Origin: Streptomyces sp. Root431
GTDB lineage: Bacteria; Actinomycetota; Actinomycetes; Streptomycetales; Streptomycetaceae
Direction: 5' to 3'
NCBI RefSeq assembly: GCF_001426585.1
Contig: NZ_LMEI01000011.1
Location: 432,240-496,239, forward strand
Length of the DNA: 64,000 nucleotides
Below the pieces are notes generated by a model that was not told the DNA's origin, did no database searches, and saw only the letters and a list, made by a program, of their open reading frames with translations. Positions 16,279-26,976 of this stretch are shown here, one piece after another (the stretch's first letter is position 1; every line of letters begins with the position of its first letter). The position numbers and the translations under genes were made by a program.

Positions 16279-17328
16279 ATGAGTCTCGTCGATGAACTGA
16301 AAAGCGCCGTCACCCCCCGAGCCGCCCTGCTCGTCGTCGGCGTCTTCGCCCTCCAGCTCCTGTTCATCACCTCGTACGTCGGGGCCCTGCACCACCCGAA
16401 GCCGAGGGACGTGCCCTTCGGCGTCGTCGCTCCCCCACAGGTCTCCGCCCGGCTCGTCGGGCAGCTGGAGAAGCTCCCCGGCGCGCCGATCGACCCGAGG
16501 ACCGTCACCGACGAGGCCGAGGCCCGGGAGCAGATCCTGAACCGGGACATCGACGGGGCCCTCGTCGTCGACCCCACCGGCCGCACCGACACCCTGCTCG
16601 TCGCCTCCGGCGGCGGCACCGTCCTCTCCTCCGCCCTGGAGGCGATCTTCACCAAGGTCGAGGCGACCCAGCAGCGCACCGTGCGGACGGTCGACGTGGC
16701 CCCCGCGTCCGCGGAGGACTTCGACGGACTCTCCGCCTTCTACCTCGTCGTCGGCTGGTGCGTCGGCGGCTACATCTGCGCCGCGATCCTGGCGATCAGC
16801 GCGGGCTCCCGGCCCGCGAACCGCGAGCGCGCGATCATCCGCCTCGGCGTCCTCGCGCTCTACGCGGTCCTCGGCGGCCTCGGCGGCGCGATCATCGTCG
16901 GCCCGATCCTGGGCGCCCTGCCCGGCAGCGTCGCCGCCCTGTGGGGTCTGGGCACCCTGGTCGTCTTCGCCGTCGGCGCCGCCACCCTCGCCCTGCAGTC
17001 GGTCTTCGGGATCGTCGGCATCGGCCTGGCGATCCTCCTCATCGTGGTCGCGGGCAACCCGAGCGCGGGCGGTGCCTTCCCGCTGCCGATGCTGCCCCCG
17101 TTCTGGGAGGCGATCGGTCCGTGGCTGCCGCCGGGCGCGGGCACCTGGGCGGCGCGCTCGATCGCGTACTTCAAGGGCAACGACATGACCGGCTCGATGC
17201 TGGTCCTCTCGGCCTGGGCGGTCGTCGGCTCGGTGGTCACCCTGGTGATGTCCTCGCTGAAGCGCAAGCCCGATGCGGAGCCGATCGCCACGGAAGTCGA
17301 CGCCACGGGCGAGGCCCCGGCCCGCTGA
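16279..17328 (+). CDS. Multi-pass membrane protein, DUF3533/ABC-2-permease-like
   Basis: A 349-residue protein. One N-terminal helix (ALLVVGVFALQLLFITSYVGAL) is followed by a ~110-residue extracytoplasmic domain with PFGVVAPPQVSARLV and DIDGALVVDP, then about five C-terminal helices starting at ~150. This is the layout of YhgE/Pip and DUF3533 proteins, related to ABC-2 permeases that lack an obvious ATPase partner. They are linked to drug efflux or phage and toxin export but poorly characterised. No partner gene is adjacent. It is divergent from dnaE2, and the stronger LexA-like box lies 95 bp upstream, so a shared response is possible but unproven. Confidence 0.72.
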   Translation: MSLVDELKSAVTPRAALLVVGVFALQLLFITSYVGALHHPKPRDVPFGVVAPPQVSARLVGQLEKLPGAPIDPRTVTDEAEAREQILNRDIDGALVVDPTGRTDTLLVASGGGTVLSSALEAIFTKVEATQQRTVRTVDVAPASAEDFDGLSAFYLVVGWCVGGYICAAILAISAGSRPANRERAIIRLGVLALYAVLGGLGGAIIVGPILGALPGSVAALWGLGTLVVFAVGAATLALQSVFGIVGIGLAILLIVVAGNPSAGGAFPLPMLPPFWEAIGPWLPPGAGTWAARSIAYFKGNDMTGSMLVLSAWAVVGSVVTLVMSSLKRKPDAEPIATEVDATGEAPAR

Positions 17329-17422
17329 GCGGCGAGTGCTCGAAAATGACTGGTCACCGGCGCACGCACCCCATACCCTCACGGGGCATCGCCCACCGAT
17401 CCCCGAACTGACAAGGTTCTCT

Positions 17423-18364
17423 GTGACATTGGTCCGCTCCGCCCGTCCCGACGAACTTCCCGCCCTGGTCGAACACCCCGACGACCCCGAGCGCAACGCC
17501 GCCACCCGCGCGTACCTCGCCCAGCTCCTCGACAGCGCGTGCACCAGGCCCGAGTGGTGCCTGGTCGCCGAGGACGGTGACGGGCGGCTCACCGGCAGCG
17601 TGGTGCTGTGGACCATCCCGGGGCACGAAGTCCCTCTCGCCTTCGTACTGTTCGAGGTACCGGAGGACGCCCCGGAGACCGCGGCGGCCCTGCTCGACGC
17701 GGCGGCCGCCAAGGCCCGGGAGCTGGGCGCGAAGGAGCTGGAGCACGTCGTCGACTCCCCCGCCCAGGCCCCGCAGTTCCAGCGGAACCCGGAGCGCCGG
17801 GGCGAGCTGCTGCGGGCGTCCGGTTACGGCGTGGTCCGCGACGGCCGCCGGTTCAGCCTCGGCACCCCCGGCGCACCGGGCGGGCAGCCCGCCGACGACC
17901 CCCGGCTGACCTTCCGTTCGCTCGCCGAGCTCGGCCGCGAGCCCTTCGTCGCGGCCCTCGCCGAGCTGCTCGCGGACACCGCCGACGCCCGGCTCGCGGC
18001 CGACGTACGGCAGCACGGCGCCCGCCGCGCGGCCGAGCTCCTCTTCGAGGAGACGGCCGAGCTGAAGTACGAGCCCGAGTGGTGGGAGCTCGGCTACGAC
18101 GCGGACGGCACCGTCGCCGTGATCAGCCTCCCCGCCGAGAACCCCAGCGTCGCGGTGATCGGTTTCGTCGGCGTCACGCCCGCCCACCGCGGCAAGGGGT
18201 ACGCCACCTCCGTCGTCGTCCGGGGCACGCGCGTCCTGGCCGCCGCCGGGGCCACGGAGATCCGCGGCGACTGCGACGCCGCGAACGTGGCGATGGCCAA
18301 GGCCTTCGAACGGGCCGGGTACGTGAACTTCGCCGACCGGCTGGAGTTCGCCCGCTCCCTCTGA
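17423..18364 (+). CDS. GNAT-family acetyltransferase, mycothiol-synthase-like tandem fold
   Basis: A 313-residue protein. The clear C-terminal GNAT core (about 215-313) has VAVIGFVGVTPAHRGKGYATSV, the acetyl-CoA loop being RGKGYA, then DCDAANVAMAKAFERAGY. The N-terminal half contains a degenerate GNAT copy (LVRSARPDELPAL and the GRLTGSVVLW strands). Double GNAT proteins of this size act on small amines or thiols, and the substrate is unknown here. The GTG at 17423 was chosen because homologous proteins begin just before this segment; only a weak AAGG precedes it. The gene ends in a strong hairpin shared with adhE. Confidence 0.8.
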   Translation: MTLVRSARPDELPALVEHPDDPERNAATRAYLAQLLDSACTRPEWCLVAEDGDGRLTGSVVLWTIPGHEVPLAFVLFEVPEDAPETAAALLDAAAAKARELGAKELEHVVDSPAQAPQFQRNPERRGELLRASGYGVVRDGRRFSLGTPGAPGGQPADDPRLTFRSLAELGREPFVAALAELLADTADARLAADVRQHGARRAAELLFEETAELKYEPEWWELGYDADGTVAVISLPAENPSVAVIGFVGVTPAHRGKGYATSVVVRGTRVLAAAGATEIRGDCDAANVAMAKAFERAGYVNFADRLEFARSL

Positions 18365-18380
18365 GACGTACACGCGACAC

Positions 18381-18416
18381 AAGGCCGCCCCGCGCTTCCT
18401 CGCGCGGGGCGGCCTT
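18381..18416. terminator. Bidirectional terminator hairpin between the GNAT gene and adhE
   Basis: A perfect 15-bp stem (AAGGCCGCCCCGCGC with its complement) encloses a 6-nt loop. It serves the convergent GNAT and adhE genes, whose stops flank it at 18364 and 18454. Confidence 0.85.
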
Positions 18417-18453
18417 CGCATCCGTACGGCGTGCGACGTACGGCGTGCGGCGG

Positions 18454-21048
<2,595 letters not shown>

Positions 21049-21228
21049 GGCGGGTACTCCTTCATCGGTCCCTTTTTCCGTTGTCTTCATTCGACACCCG
21101 AGGGTGGCCGAAAAGGGTCCGAGAAAGCCCTCGGCGATCAGGACGAAAGACCTTCGAAGATCGACATGAAGCCCACAGAACCACCCGTGACCTGCGTGGA
21201 TACCTCGGGACCAAAGCCCCTTGAGAGC

Positions 21229-21246
21229 TTGTGAAAACTTTCACAA
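21229..21246. promoter_or_regulatory. Rex operator (redox-sensing repressor site)
   Basis: TTGTGAA-AACT-TTCACAA is a perfect 18-bp palindrome with the core arms TGTGAA/TTCACA that the Streptomyces Rex repressor recognises. It lies between divergent adhE (start 21048) and the hydrolase gene (start 21273). High NADH/NAD(+) releases Rex, so adhE should be induced when oxygen is scarce. Confidence 0.85.
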
Positions 21247-21272
21247 GAATTTCGCCACTACGCTCCCGGGCC

Positions 21273-22175
21273 ATGGGAAAACGAGTGCGCACCGACGACG
21301 GCCGCCTCCTGGTGGCCGAGGAATGGGGGAACCCCTCGGGGACCCCCGTACTGCTGTTCCACGGGACGCCCGGCACCCGCCTCGGCACGGCGCTGCCCGA
21401 CACCGCCGACCGGCACCCCGGCGTCCGCTTCCTCTCCTACGACCGCCCCGGGTACGGGGACTCCGACCGCAGCCCCGGCCGCCTGGTCGCCGACGCCGCC
21501 CGGGACGCGGCCGCCGTCGCCGACGCCTTCGGCGTGGACCGCTTCGCCGTCGTCGGCCGGTCCGGCGGCGGCCCCCACGCGCTCGCCTGCGCCGCCCTGC
21601 TGCCCGACCGGGTCCGGGCGGCCGCCGTCCTGGTGGGGCTCGCTCCCCCGGACGCGGCCGGCCTCGACTGGCTCGGCGACATGACCCCGTTCAACGTCGA
21701 GGAGTACGGCCGGGCCCACGCCCACCTGGACGGCCGGGACCCCGGCGGCCTCGACCGGGACCTCGCGGCCCGCGCCGCCGCGATCCGGCGGGACCCGGCC
21801 CGGCTGATCGAGGATCTGCGGGCCGAGCTCTCCCCGCACGACCTGCCGGTCGTCGAGGATCCGCGGGTGCGCACGGTGCTGCTGCGCACCTACCGCGAGG
21901 CGCTGCGCGTCTCCCACCACGGCTGGCTGGACGACTGCCTGGCCTTCGTCCGCCCGTGGGGCTTCGACGTCGCCGCGGTCACCGTGCCCGTCCTGCTGTG
22001 GCACGGCCTCGACGACGCCTTCTCCCCCGTCGGTCACACCCGCTGGCTGGCCGGGCGGATCCCGGGGGCCGAGCTCGTCCTCGTACCGGACGCCGGTCAC
22101 TTCGCCGCCCAGTACGCGCTGCCCGAGGCCCTCGCGTGGTGCGAGCGGGCGGACGGTCAGGGGGCCGGGCGCTGA
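21273..22175 (+). CDS. Alpha/beta hydrolase
   Basis: A 300-residue cytoplasmic hydrolase without signal peptide. The oxyanion region VLLFHGTPGTRL lies near residue 25, the nucleophile elbow VVGRSGGGPHAL near 92, the acid in LLWHGLDDAFSP near 245, and the catalytic histidine in PDAGHFAA near 275. Many relatives act on esters or epoxides, and the substrate is open. ATG 21273 is preferred to the GTG at 21231 because the latter lies inside the Rex operator and would be in the promoter. It shares the divergent intergenic region with adhE, so Rex may control both. Its stop overlaps the convergent membrane-protein gene by 19 bp. Confidence 0.85.
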   Translation: MGKRVRTDDGRLLVAEEWGNPSGTPVLLFHGTPGTRLGTALPDTADRHPGVRFLSYDRPGYGDSDRSPGRLVADAARDAAAVADAFGVDRFAVVGRSGGGPHALACAALLPDRVRAAAVLVGLAPPDAAGLDWLGDMTPFNVEEYGRAHAHLDGRDPGGLDRDLAARAAAIRRDPARLIEDLRAELSPHDLPVVEDPRVRTVLLRTYREALRVSHHGWLDDCLAFVRPWGFDVAAVTVPVLLWHGLDDAFSPVGHTRWLAGRIPGAELVLVPDAGHFAAQYALPEALAWCERADGQGAGR

Positions 22176-22867
22176 TACGCGCTCGACCGCGCGCCCTTGA
22201 GCGCGTCCAGGATCCGCTCGTGGCTGTCGCCCACGGTGTCGGCCACCCGGACTTTGAGGTACAGGGCCTCGACCCGGTCGACGAAGCGCTGGGAGAACGC
22301 CCCCAGCATCATCGTCTCGTAGGTTCCCGTGCCCACGAGCGGGAAGTTGCCCACCATGACCAGCTGGAAGTCCTCGCCCGCGGTGAGCCCGGCCGCGGTC
22401 AGCACCGCCGCCGCGCCCTGGACGTCCGTCCACGGCGCGGCGGTGGGCCCGGGCTCGCCCCGCAGGACGACCAGGCAGGCGTACTCCTCCACCATCACCG
22501 TGTGCGAGCCGCCGTTGAGCAGGCCGACCTGCCACTCGGGCACGCCGCCCCGCAGATTCCCGGCGGACCAGTCCGACCGCCAGCCGAGGAACGGCCGTAC
22601 GGTACGGGCGTACTGGGCCCGGGCGAGGACCGCGCCGGCCGCCACCGCGAGGAGGCTGCCCAGCGGCTCCATGTCGAGCACCTGGAGCCGCCAGGGCCAA
22701 TCGGTCCGCGCCTCCGCCGACATGTTGGCCCGGACGATCTCCCAGCCCAGCACCAGCGTCAGCAGCACGAGGAGCACGATCGGCGCCGTGAAGAGCAACG
22801 GGCTTCGGCGCACCCGTCGTTGGGCATCGGAGGCGGGTATCGGCCCACCGTTCCTGACGACGCTCAC
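22157..22867 (-). CDS. Membrane-anchored protein of unknown function
   Basis: A 236-residue protein I do not recognise. An N-terminal hydrophobic helix (LLFTAPIVLLVLLTLVLGW, about 22-40) and a second moderately hydrophobic stretch (PLGSLLAVAAGAVLARA, about 66-82) are followed by a ~150-residue soluble domain with no cysteines of obvious role beyond EYACLVV. It may be an inner-membrane protein with a cytoplasmic or external domain. GTG 22867 is chosen because GGGGGAG precedes it by seven bases; 27 further upstream codons are open but lack a ribosome binding site. It overlaps the hydrolase gene tail-to-tail by 19 bp. Confidence 0.65.
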   Translation of the reverse strand: MSVVRNGGPIPASDAQRRVRRSPLLFTAPIVLLVLLTLVLGWEIVRANMSAEARTDWPWRLQVLDMEPLGSLLAVAAGAVLARAQYARTVRPFLGWRSDWSAGNLRGGVPEWQVGLLNGGSHTVMVEEYACLVVLRGEPGPTAAPWTDVQGAAAVLTAAGLTAGEDFQLVMVGNFPLVGTGTYETMMLGAFSQRFVDRVEALYLKVRVADTVGDSHERILDALKGARSSAYQRPAP

Positions 22868-22972
22868 GTACGACTCCCCCCATGGTCGCGGAAGGCACCC
22901 GGCCGGAGTGCGGCCGGGTGCCTCGACTGTGACCATGGTGCTCCGCACGGGCCCGCGAAGGCCAGGGGGCGC

Positions 22973-23866
22973 CTAGAAGACGCTGACCCCGTACGCGCTC
23001 AGCGCCTCCGTCACCGGCTGGAAGAAGGTCGTGCCGCCCGAGGAGCAGTTGCCGCTGCCGCCCGAGGTGAGGCCGATGGCCCGGCTGCCGGAGTACAGCG
23101 GGCCGCCGGAGTCGCCCGGCTCGGCGCAGACGTTCGTGCGGATCATGCCGTAGACGATGTCCCCGCCGCCGTAGTTGACGGTGGCGTTGAGGCCGGTCAC
23201 CGAGCCGCTGTGGGTGCCGGTGGTGGAGCCCCTGCGGGTGACCGACATGCCGACGGTCGCGTTGGCGGCGCTGGTGATGTCCACGCTGCCGACGGTGCCG
23301 GACTTGGTGACCGTGGAGTTGGTGTAGCGGACGATGCCGTAGTCGTTGGTCGGGAAGCTCGACCCGGCCGTGGTGCCGAGGACGGTCGACCGCGAGGAGT
23401 TGGAGTACCAGGTTCCCGCGCCGTCGGTGCAGTGACCGGCGGTGAGGAAGTAGTAGGCGCCCGCGCTGTCCCGGACGTTGAAGCCCAGGGAGCAGCGCCA
23501 GCCGCCGTCGGCGTAGATCGCGTCGCCGCCGGAGATCAGCTTGGTGAACCTGCCGGGGGTCCGCTCGACCTTGATGGCACCGGCGTCGGCGCCGGCCTGC
23601 CGCTTGATCGCGGCGATCTCGGCCGGGGAGACGGTGGAGTCGGCGGTGACGACGACCTTCCCGGTGGCGGTGTCGATGTGCCAGGCGGTGCCGGCCACGT
23701 CGGCGGCGAGCACGGCGTCGCTCGCGGCCGAGAGCCGCTCGGCGCCGAAGGTCTGCGCGGAGTCGGCGCTCGCGGTGGGGACGGCGAGTGCCGCGGCGGC
23801 GGCGAGACCGGCGACGACGGCGAGCAGCCGGACGGTTCTCGTGGGGGTGGTGCGCGTGGTCCTCAC
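22973..23866 (-). CDS. Streptogrisin-like S1 (chymotrypsin-family) serine protease
   Basis: A 297-residue secreted protease precursor. A signal peptide (about 1-34) ends at TASAD, then a ~75-residue propeptide (TAWHIDTATGKVVVTADSTVS region). The mature enzyme begins near ISGGDAIYADGGWRCSLGFNV, as in streptogrisins A and B. The catalytic triad is visible: His in FLTAGHC, Asp in TNDYGIVRY, and Ser in CAEPGDSGGPLY. Four cysteines give the two expected disulfides. The propeptide acts as folding chaperone and is cut off autocatalytically. The GTG start at 23866 follows GGAGG. A close paralog lies directly upstream on the same strand. Confidence 0.93.
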   Translation of the reverse strand: MRTTRTTPTRTVRLLAVVAGLAAAAALAVPTASADSAQTFGAERLSAASDAVLAADVAGTAWHIDTATGKVVVTADSTVSPAEIAAIKRQAGADAGAIKVERTPGRFTKLISGGDAIYADGGWRCSLGFNVRDSAGAYYFLTAGHCTDGAGTWYSNSSRSTVLGTTAGSSFPTNDYGIVRYTNSTVTKSGTVGSVDITSAANATVGMSVTRRGSTTGTHSGSVTGLNATVNYGGGDIVYGMIRTNVCAEPGDSGGPLYSGSRAIGLTSGGSGNCSSGGTTFFQPVTEALSAYGVSVF

Positions 23867-24041
23867 TTCTCGTTCCTCCAGAGGGGAATCGGGGGCCCGC
23901 CGTGGGGTGCCGGGCCCGTGAGGCGCGGCCCGGGGGGCCTGCGCTGTGGGGGAGTCTCGGGCCGTACGACTTCCGGCCGCAAGGGCGCGTTTCGGTCGCA
24001 CGGCCTTCGACAGGCCTTGCCGGAACGGGAGTTGCAGCGGT

Positions 24042-24908
24042 CTAGTAGAGGCTGACCTTGTACTTGGCGAGGGCCTCCGGCACCGGCTGGTAGAAGGTCG
24101 TGCCGCCGGTGGAGCAGTTGCCGCTGCCGCCCGAGGTGATGCCGAGCGCCTTGGTGCCGTCGTAGAGCGCGCCCCCGGAGTCGCCGGGCTCGGCGCAGAC
24201 GTTGGTCTGGATCATGCCGCGGACGGTGCCGCCGCCGGAGTAGTGGACGGTGGCGTCGAGGCCCGTGACCGTACCGCTGCGGGTTCCCGTGGTGGAGCCG
24301 GAGCGCTTGACCGACTCGCCCACGTAGGCGTCTGCGGCGGTGAAGCCACCGGTGTGGCTGAGCGAGGTGTTGTCGTAGCGGACGAGCGCGTAGTCGTTGC
24401 CGGGGAAGCTGGAGCCCACGGTGGCGCCGATCAGGGTGGACTGCGCCGAGTTGGCGTACCACGTGTTGGCGACGTTGCCGCAGTGGCCGGCGGTGAGGAA
24501 GTAGTACGTGCTGCCGCTGCGCACGTTGAAGCCGAGCGAGCAGCGGTAGCCGCTGCCGTAGATGGCGTCGCCCGCCCCGAGCAGGGGCTTGAAGACGCCG
24601 GCGGTGCGCTGGACGCGCAGGGCTCCGGCGTCGGTGCCGGCCGCCGCGCGGATCTTCGCGATCCCCGCGTCGGTGACGGTGGAGTCGGCGGTGACGACGA
24701 CCCGGCCCGCGGCTCTGTCCACGTACCAGGCGGTGCCGCCGACCCCGGCGGCGTCGACGGCGGCGTCGGCGCGGGCGAGCTGGGCCGCTCCGGCCGGGGC
24801 GGGGACGGGGGCCGCCTGGGCACCCGGGAGTCCGAGGGCCGTCACGGCGGCGAGCCCCGCGGCGAGCGCGAGCATTCGGGTGGTGGTGTTCCTCACTTTG
24901 CTCCTCAC
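24042..24908 (-). CDS. Streptogrisin-like S1 serine protease (second paralog)
   Basis: A 288-residue secreted protease precursor with the same plan as its downstream neighbour: signal peptide ending AQAAP, a propeptide with TAWYVDRAAGRVVVTADSTV, and a mature domain starting near LLGAGDAIYGSGYRCSLGFNV. Triad residues are in FLTAGHC, GNDYALVRY and CAEPGDSGGALY. The GTG start at 24908 follows AAGGAG. The 174-bp gap to the next gene suggests separate promoters. The two genes look like a tandem duplication with divergence in the propeptide and substrate pocket, so specificities may differ. Such proteases are usually produced at the onset of aerial growth. Confidence 0.93.
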   Translation of the reverse strand: MRSKVRNTTTRMLALAAGLAAVTALGLPGAQAAPVPAPAGAAQLARADAAVDAAGVGGTAWYVDRAAGRVVVTADSTVTDAGIAKIRAAAGTDAGALRVQRTAGVFKPLLGAGDAIYGSGYRCSLGFNVRSGSTYYFLTAGHCGNVANTWYANSAQSTLIGATVGSSFPGNDYALVRYDNTSLSHTGGFTAADAYVGESVKRSGSTTGTRSGTVTGLDATVHYSGGGTVRGMIQTNVCAEPGDSGGALYDGTKALGITSGGSGNCSTGGTTFYQPVPEALAKYKVSLY

Positions 24909-25043
24909 AGTTCTCCTTCTGGGAAAAGCGGAGTGGCCCGTGGGTAGCGGGCCCGTGAGGCGCCGTCAGATGACGTGTTCCTGACATGCACCGTGAGCGA
25001 TAGTGACCCCCGTGGAGCGGACGCACAAGACCGCCGGACGCAC

Positions 25044-25076
25044 GGGCGCCCCCGGCCGTCGTGGCCGGGGGCGCCC
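25044..25076. terminator. Terminator hairpin downstream of the DUF1684 gene
   Basis: A perfect 14-bp stem (GGGCGCCCCCGGCC with its complement) with a 5-nt loop ends the long minus-strand operon 25109-31496 and insulates the protease genes downstream. Confidence 0.8.
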
Positions 25077-25108
25077 TTTCGCTCCGTACGTCCTGCAGAA
25101 GCCCCTGC

Positions 25109-25897
25109 TCAGGCGGGGTTCAGCCGCCGCTCCCCCGCCGGCACCGCGGTGTCGAGCGTGTTGCCCGGCGGCGGGAAGGGGCAGATGAAGTGGTCGGCGA
25201 AGGCGCACGGCGGGAGCAGCGCGCGGTTGAAGTCCACCGTCACCGAGCCGTCCGCCGCCGGGGCCGCCGGCCGCAGGAAGCGGAAGCGGTAGCTGTCCCG
25301 GCCGCTGGTGGCGTCCGCGAAGACCGTCCACAGCGAGCCGTCGTCCTCGACGGCCACCTGGAGGGTGTGCTCGCCGCCGTGCAGCTCGAAGGCCAGCTCG
25401 CCGGCGAGCCCGAGGCCGCGCTCCCGGCCGTCGGCGTTCTCGACCCGCACGCTGCGCGTCTCCTCGTACGGACGGAAGACGCCGGGCACGACCCAGCGCT
25501 CGTCGTACGGGGTGGCCTCGATGCCCCGGAAGGCGGTGCGGGCCTCGGAGCCGGGGTCGAAGTCCCGTACGGCCCAGAGCCCTTCGCGCCGCAGGACGAC
25601 GAGCCGCCGGCCGGCCGACTCGACCCGGGACTCGTGGATCGGGGCGTGGTCGGCGGTGAGGCGTACGGTGCCGGTGAAGGGCTTCCCGTCGACGGTGATC
25701 GCGTCCTCCGCGTCCGCCGTCAGGACCACCTCGTCGCCGTCCTCCCGCCACTCGCCGGGAACGGCCGGAATTCGACCCTCCGGGTGATCCGAGAGCCAGT
25801 GCGTGCCCGTGAGGGAGAGCGGGCCGTACGAGGAGGCGACCGCCGCCTCGCGCTGCTCGTGCCAGTGCTGCCAGTCCTGCTGCGGATCCGTGCTCAT
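25109..25897 (-). CDS. DUF1684 domain protein
   Basis: A 262-residue cytoplasmic protein that I place in DUF1684 by its overall pattern: an N-terminal WHEQREAAVASSYGPLSLTGTHWL, a beta-rich middle (FDPGSEARTAFRGIEATPYDERW), and a C-terminal VDFNRALLPPCAFADHFICPFPP that is very conserved in the family and holds two cysteines and a histidine. The biochemical role of the family is not known to me. ATG 25897 has AAAGGTGG six bases upstream. It starts 50 bp after the substrate-binding-protein gene, so it is the last gene of the ABC/flavoprotein operon and may handle the imported compound. Confidence 0.82.
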   Translation of the reverse strand: MSTDPQQDWQHWHEQREAAVASSYGPLSLTGTHWLSDHPEGRIPAVPGEWREDGDEVVLTADAEDAITVDGKPFTGTVRLTADHAPIHESRVESAGRRLVVLRREGLWAVRDFDPGSEARTAFRGIEATPYDERWVVPGVFRPYEETRSVRVENADGRERGLGLAGELAFELHGGEHTLQVAVEDDGSLWTVFADATSGRDSYRFRFLRPAAPAADGSVTVDFNRALLPPCAFADHFICPFPPPGNTLDTAVPAGERRLNPA

Positions 25898-25947
25898 GGT
25901 GTTCCACCTTTTCATACGGGCTGCGGAAGCCCGGGGCGCGCCGTGGG

Positions 25948-26922
25948 TCAGTTCTTGGTGCGGGGCAGGCCGGGCGGGTTGATCTCCGACTTCTCCACGG
26001 CCTCGCTGCCCAGACCCCAGCGCTTGAGCACCTCGGCGTAGGTGCCGTTCCCGACGATGTGGTCGATCGCGGCCCCGTAGGCGGCGACGAGGCCGCTGCC
26101 CTTCTTCGTGGTGGCCGCGATCTTGCCCTGGAGCCCGGCGCCCGCGCCGGAGAACTTCCCGGCGACCTCGGTCTGTCCGGCCGAGGCCACGTGGTAGGCG
26201 ACGACGGGGTTGGGGCCGAGGTAGCCGTCGATCCGGCCGGACTGGAGGGCCAGGTAGTAGTCGCTGGTGTTCTGGAAGTACGAGATCTCGACGCCCTTGC
26301 GGCCCGCCTTCTCGTTCTGCGCGGACCAGTCGACGAGGATCTTCTCCTGGTTGGTGCCGGAGCCGACGGCGATCTTCTTCCCCGCCACGTCCTCGGGGCC
26401 CTTCACCGTCCAGCCGGAGCCCTTCTTCGCCTCGAAGGCGAGGTCGTCGAGGCGGTAGGTGGCGAAGTCGTACTTGTCCTTGCGCTCCTCGGTCACGGTG
26501 ACGTTGGAGAAGACGGCGTCGTACTTGCCGCTGTCGAGGCCGACGAAGAGGTTCTCCCAGGAGACCGGCTCGAACTGGGGCTTCAGGCCGAGGGTGTCGG
26601 CCACCAGCGTCGCGAGGTCGAGCTCGGTGCCGATCAGCGTCTTGTCGTCGGTGGCGCGGAAGGCGAGCGGCGGACTGCTGTTCGCGGAGACTCCGATGAC
26701 GAGCGTGCCTCTCTTGCGGACGGCCTCGGGCACCTGGGCGGCGATGGCCTCGACCTTGGCGGTGTGGACGCGCTTCTGGTCCGGGCCCACGTTGATGCCG
26801 CTCCCCTTCTGCCCCTCGGGCTTGATGTCGGCGGTGGCGGCGTCCCCCGCGCCGCAGGCGGTGAGGACCCCGAGGGCGGTGAGCGAGGCGAGGGCGGTGA
26901 GGACGGCGCGACGGGACTTCAT
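25948..26922 (-). CDS. Amino-acid-type ABC transporter substrate-binding lipoprotein
   Basis: A 324-residue family 3 solute-binding protein. The signal ends in the lipobox LTACG (Cys near residue 23), predicting lipidation. Family 3 motifs are KRGTLVIGVSANSSPPLAF near 72, a GTELDLATLVADTLGLKPQF-like helix, and KYDAVFSNVTVTEERKDKYDFATY. It binds a polar amino acid or derivative and delivers it to the permeases. It lies 54 bp after the ATPase gene in the same operon. A second, distinct binding protein is encoded at 32382 on the opposite strand, so one ATPase appears to serve two receptors. Confidence 0.92.
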   Translation of the reverse strand: MKSRRAVLTALASLTALGVLTACGAGDAATADIKPEGQKGSGINVGPDQKRVHTAKVEAIAAQVPEAVRKRGTLVIGVSANSSPPLAFRATDDKTLIGTELDLATLVADTLGLKPQFEPVSWENLFVGLDSGKYDAVFSNVTVTEERKDKYDFATYRLDDLAFEAKKGSGWTVKGPEDVAGKKIAVGSGTNQEKILVDWSAQNEKAGRKGVEISYFQNTSDYYLALQSGRIDGYLGPNPVVAYHVASAGQTEVAGKFSGAGAGLQGKIAATTKKGSGLVAAYGAAIDHIVGNGTYAEVLKRWGLGSEAVEKSEINPPGLPRTKN

Positions 26923-26976
26923 GACGGGACTCCTGGTGCGGAAGAGAAGGGAAGGGGAGAAGAAGGAGACGGGCGG

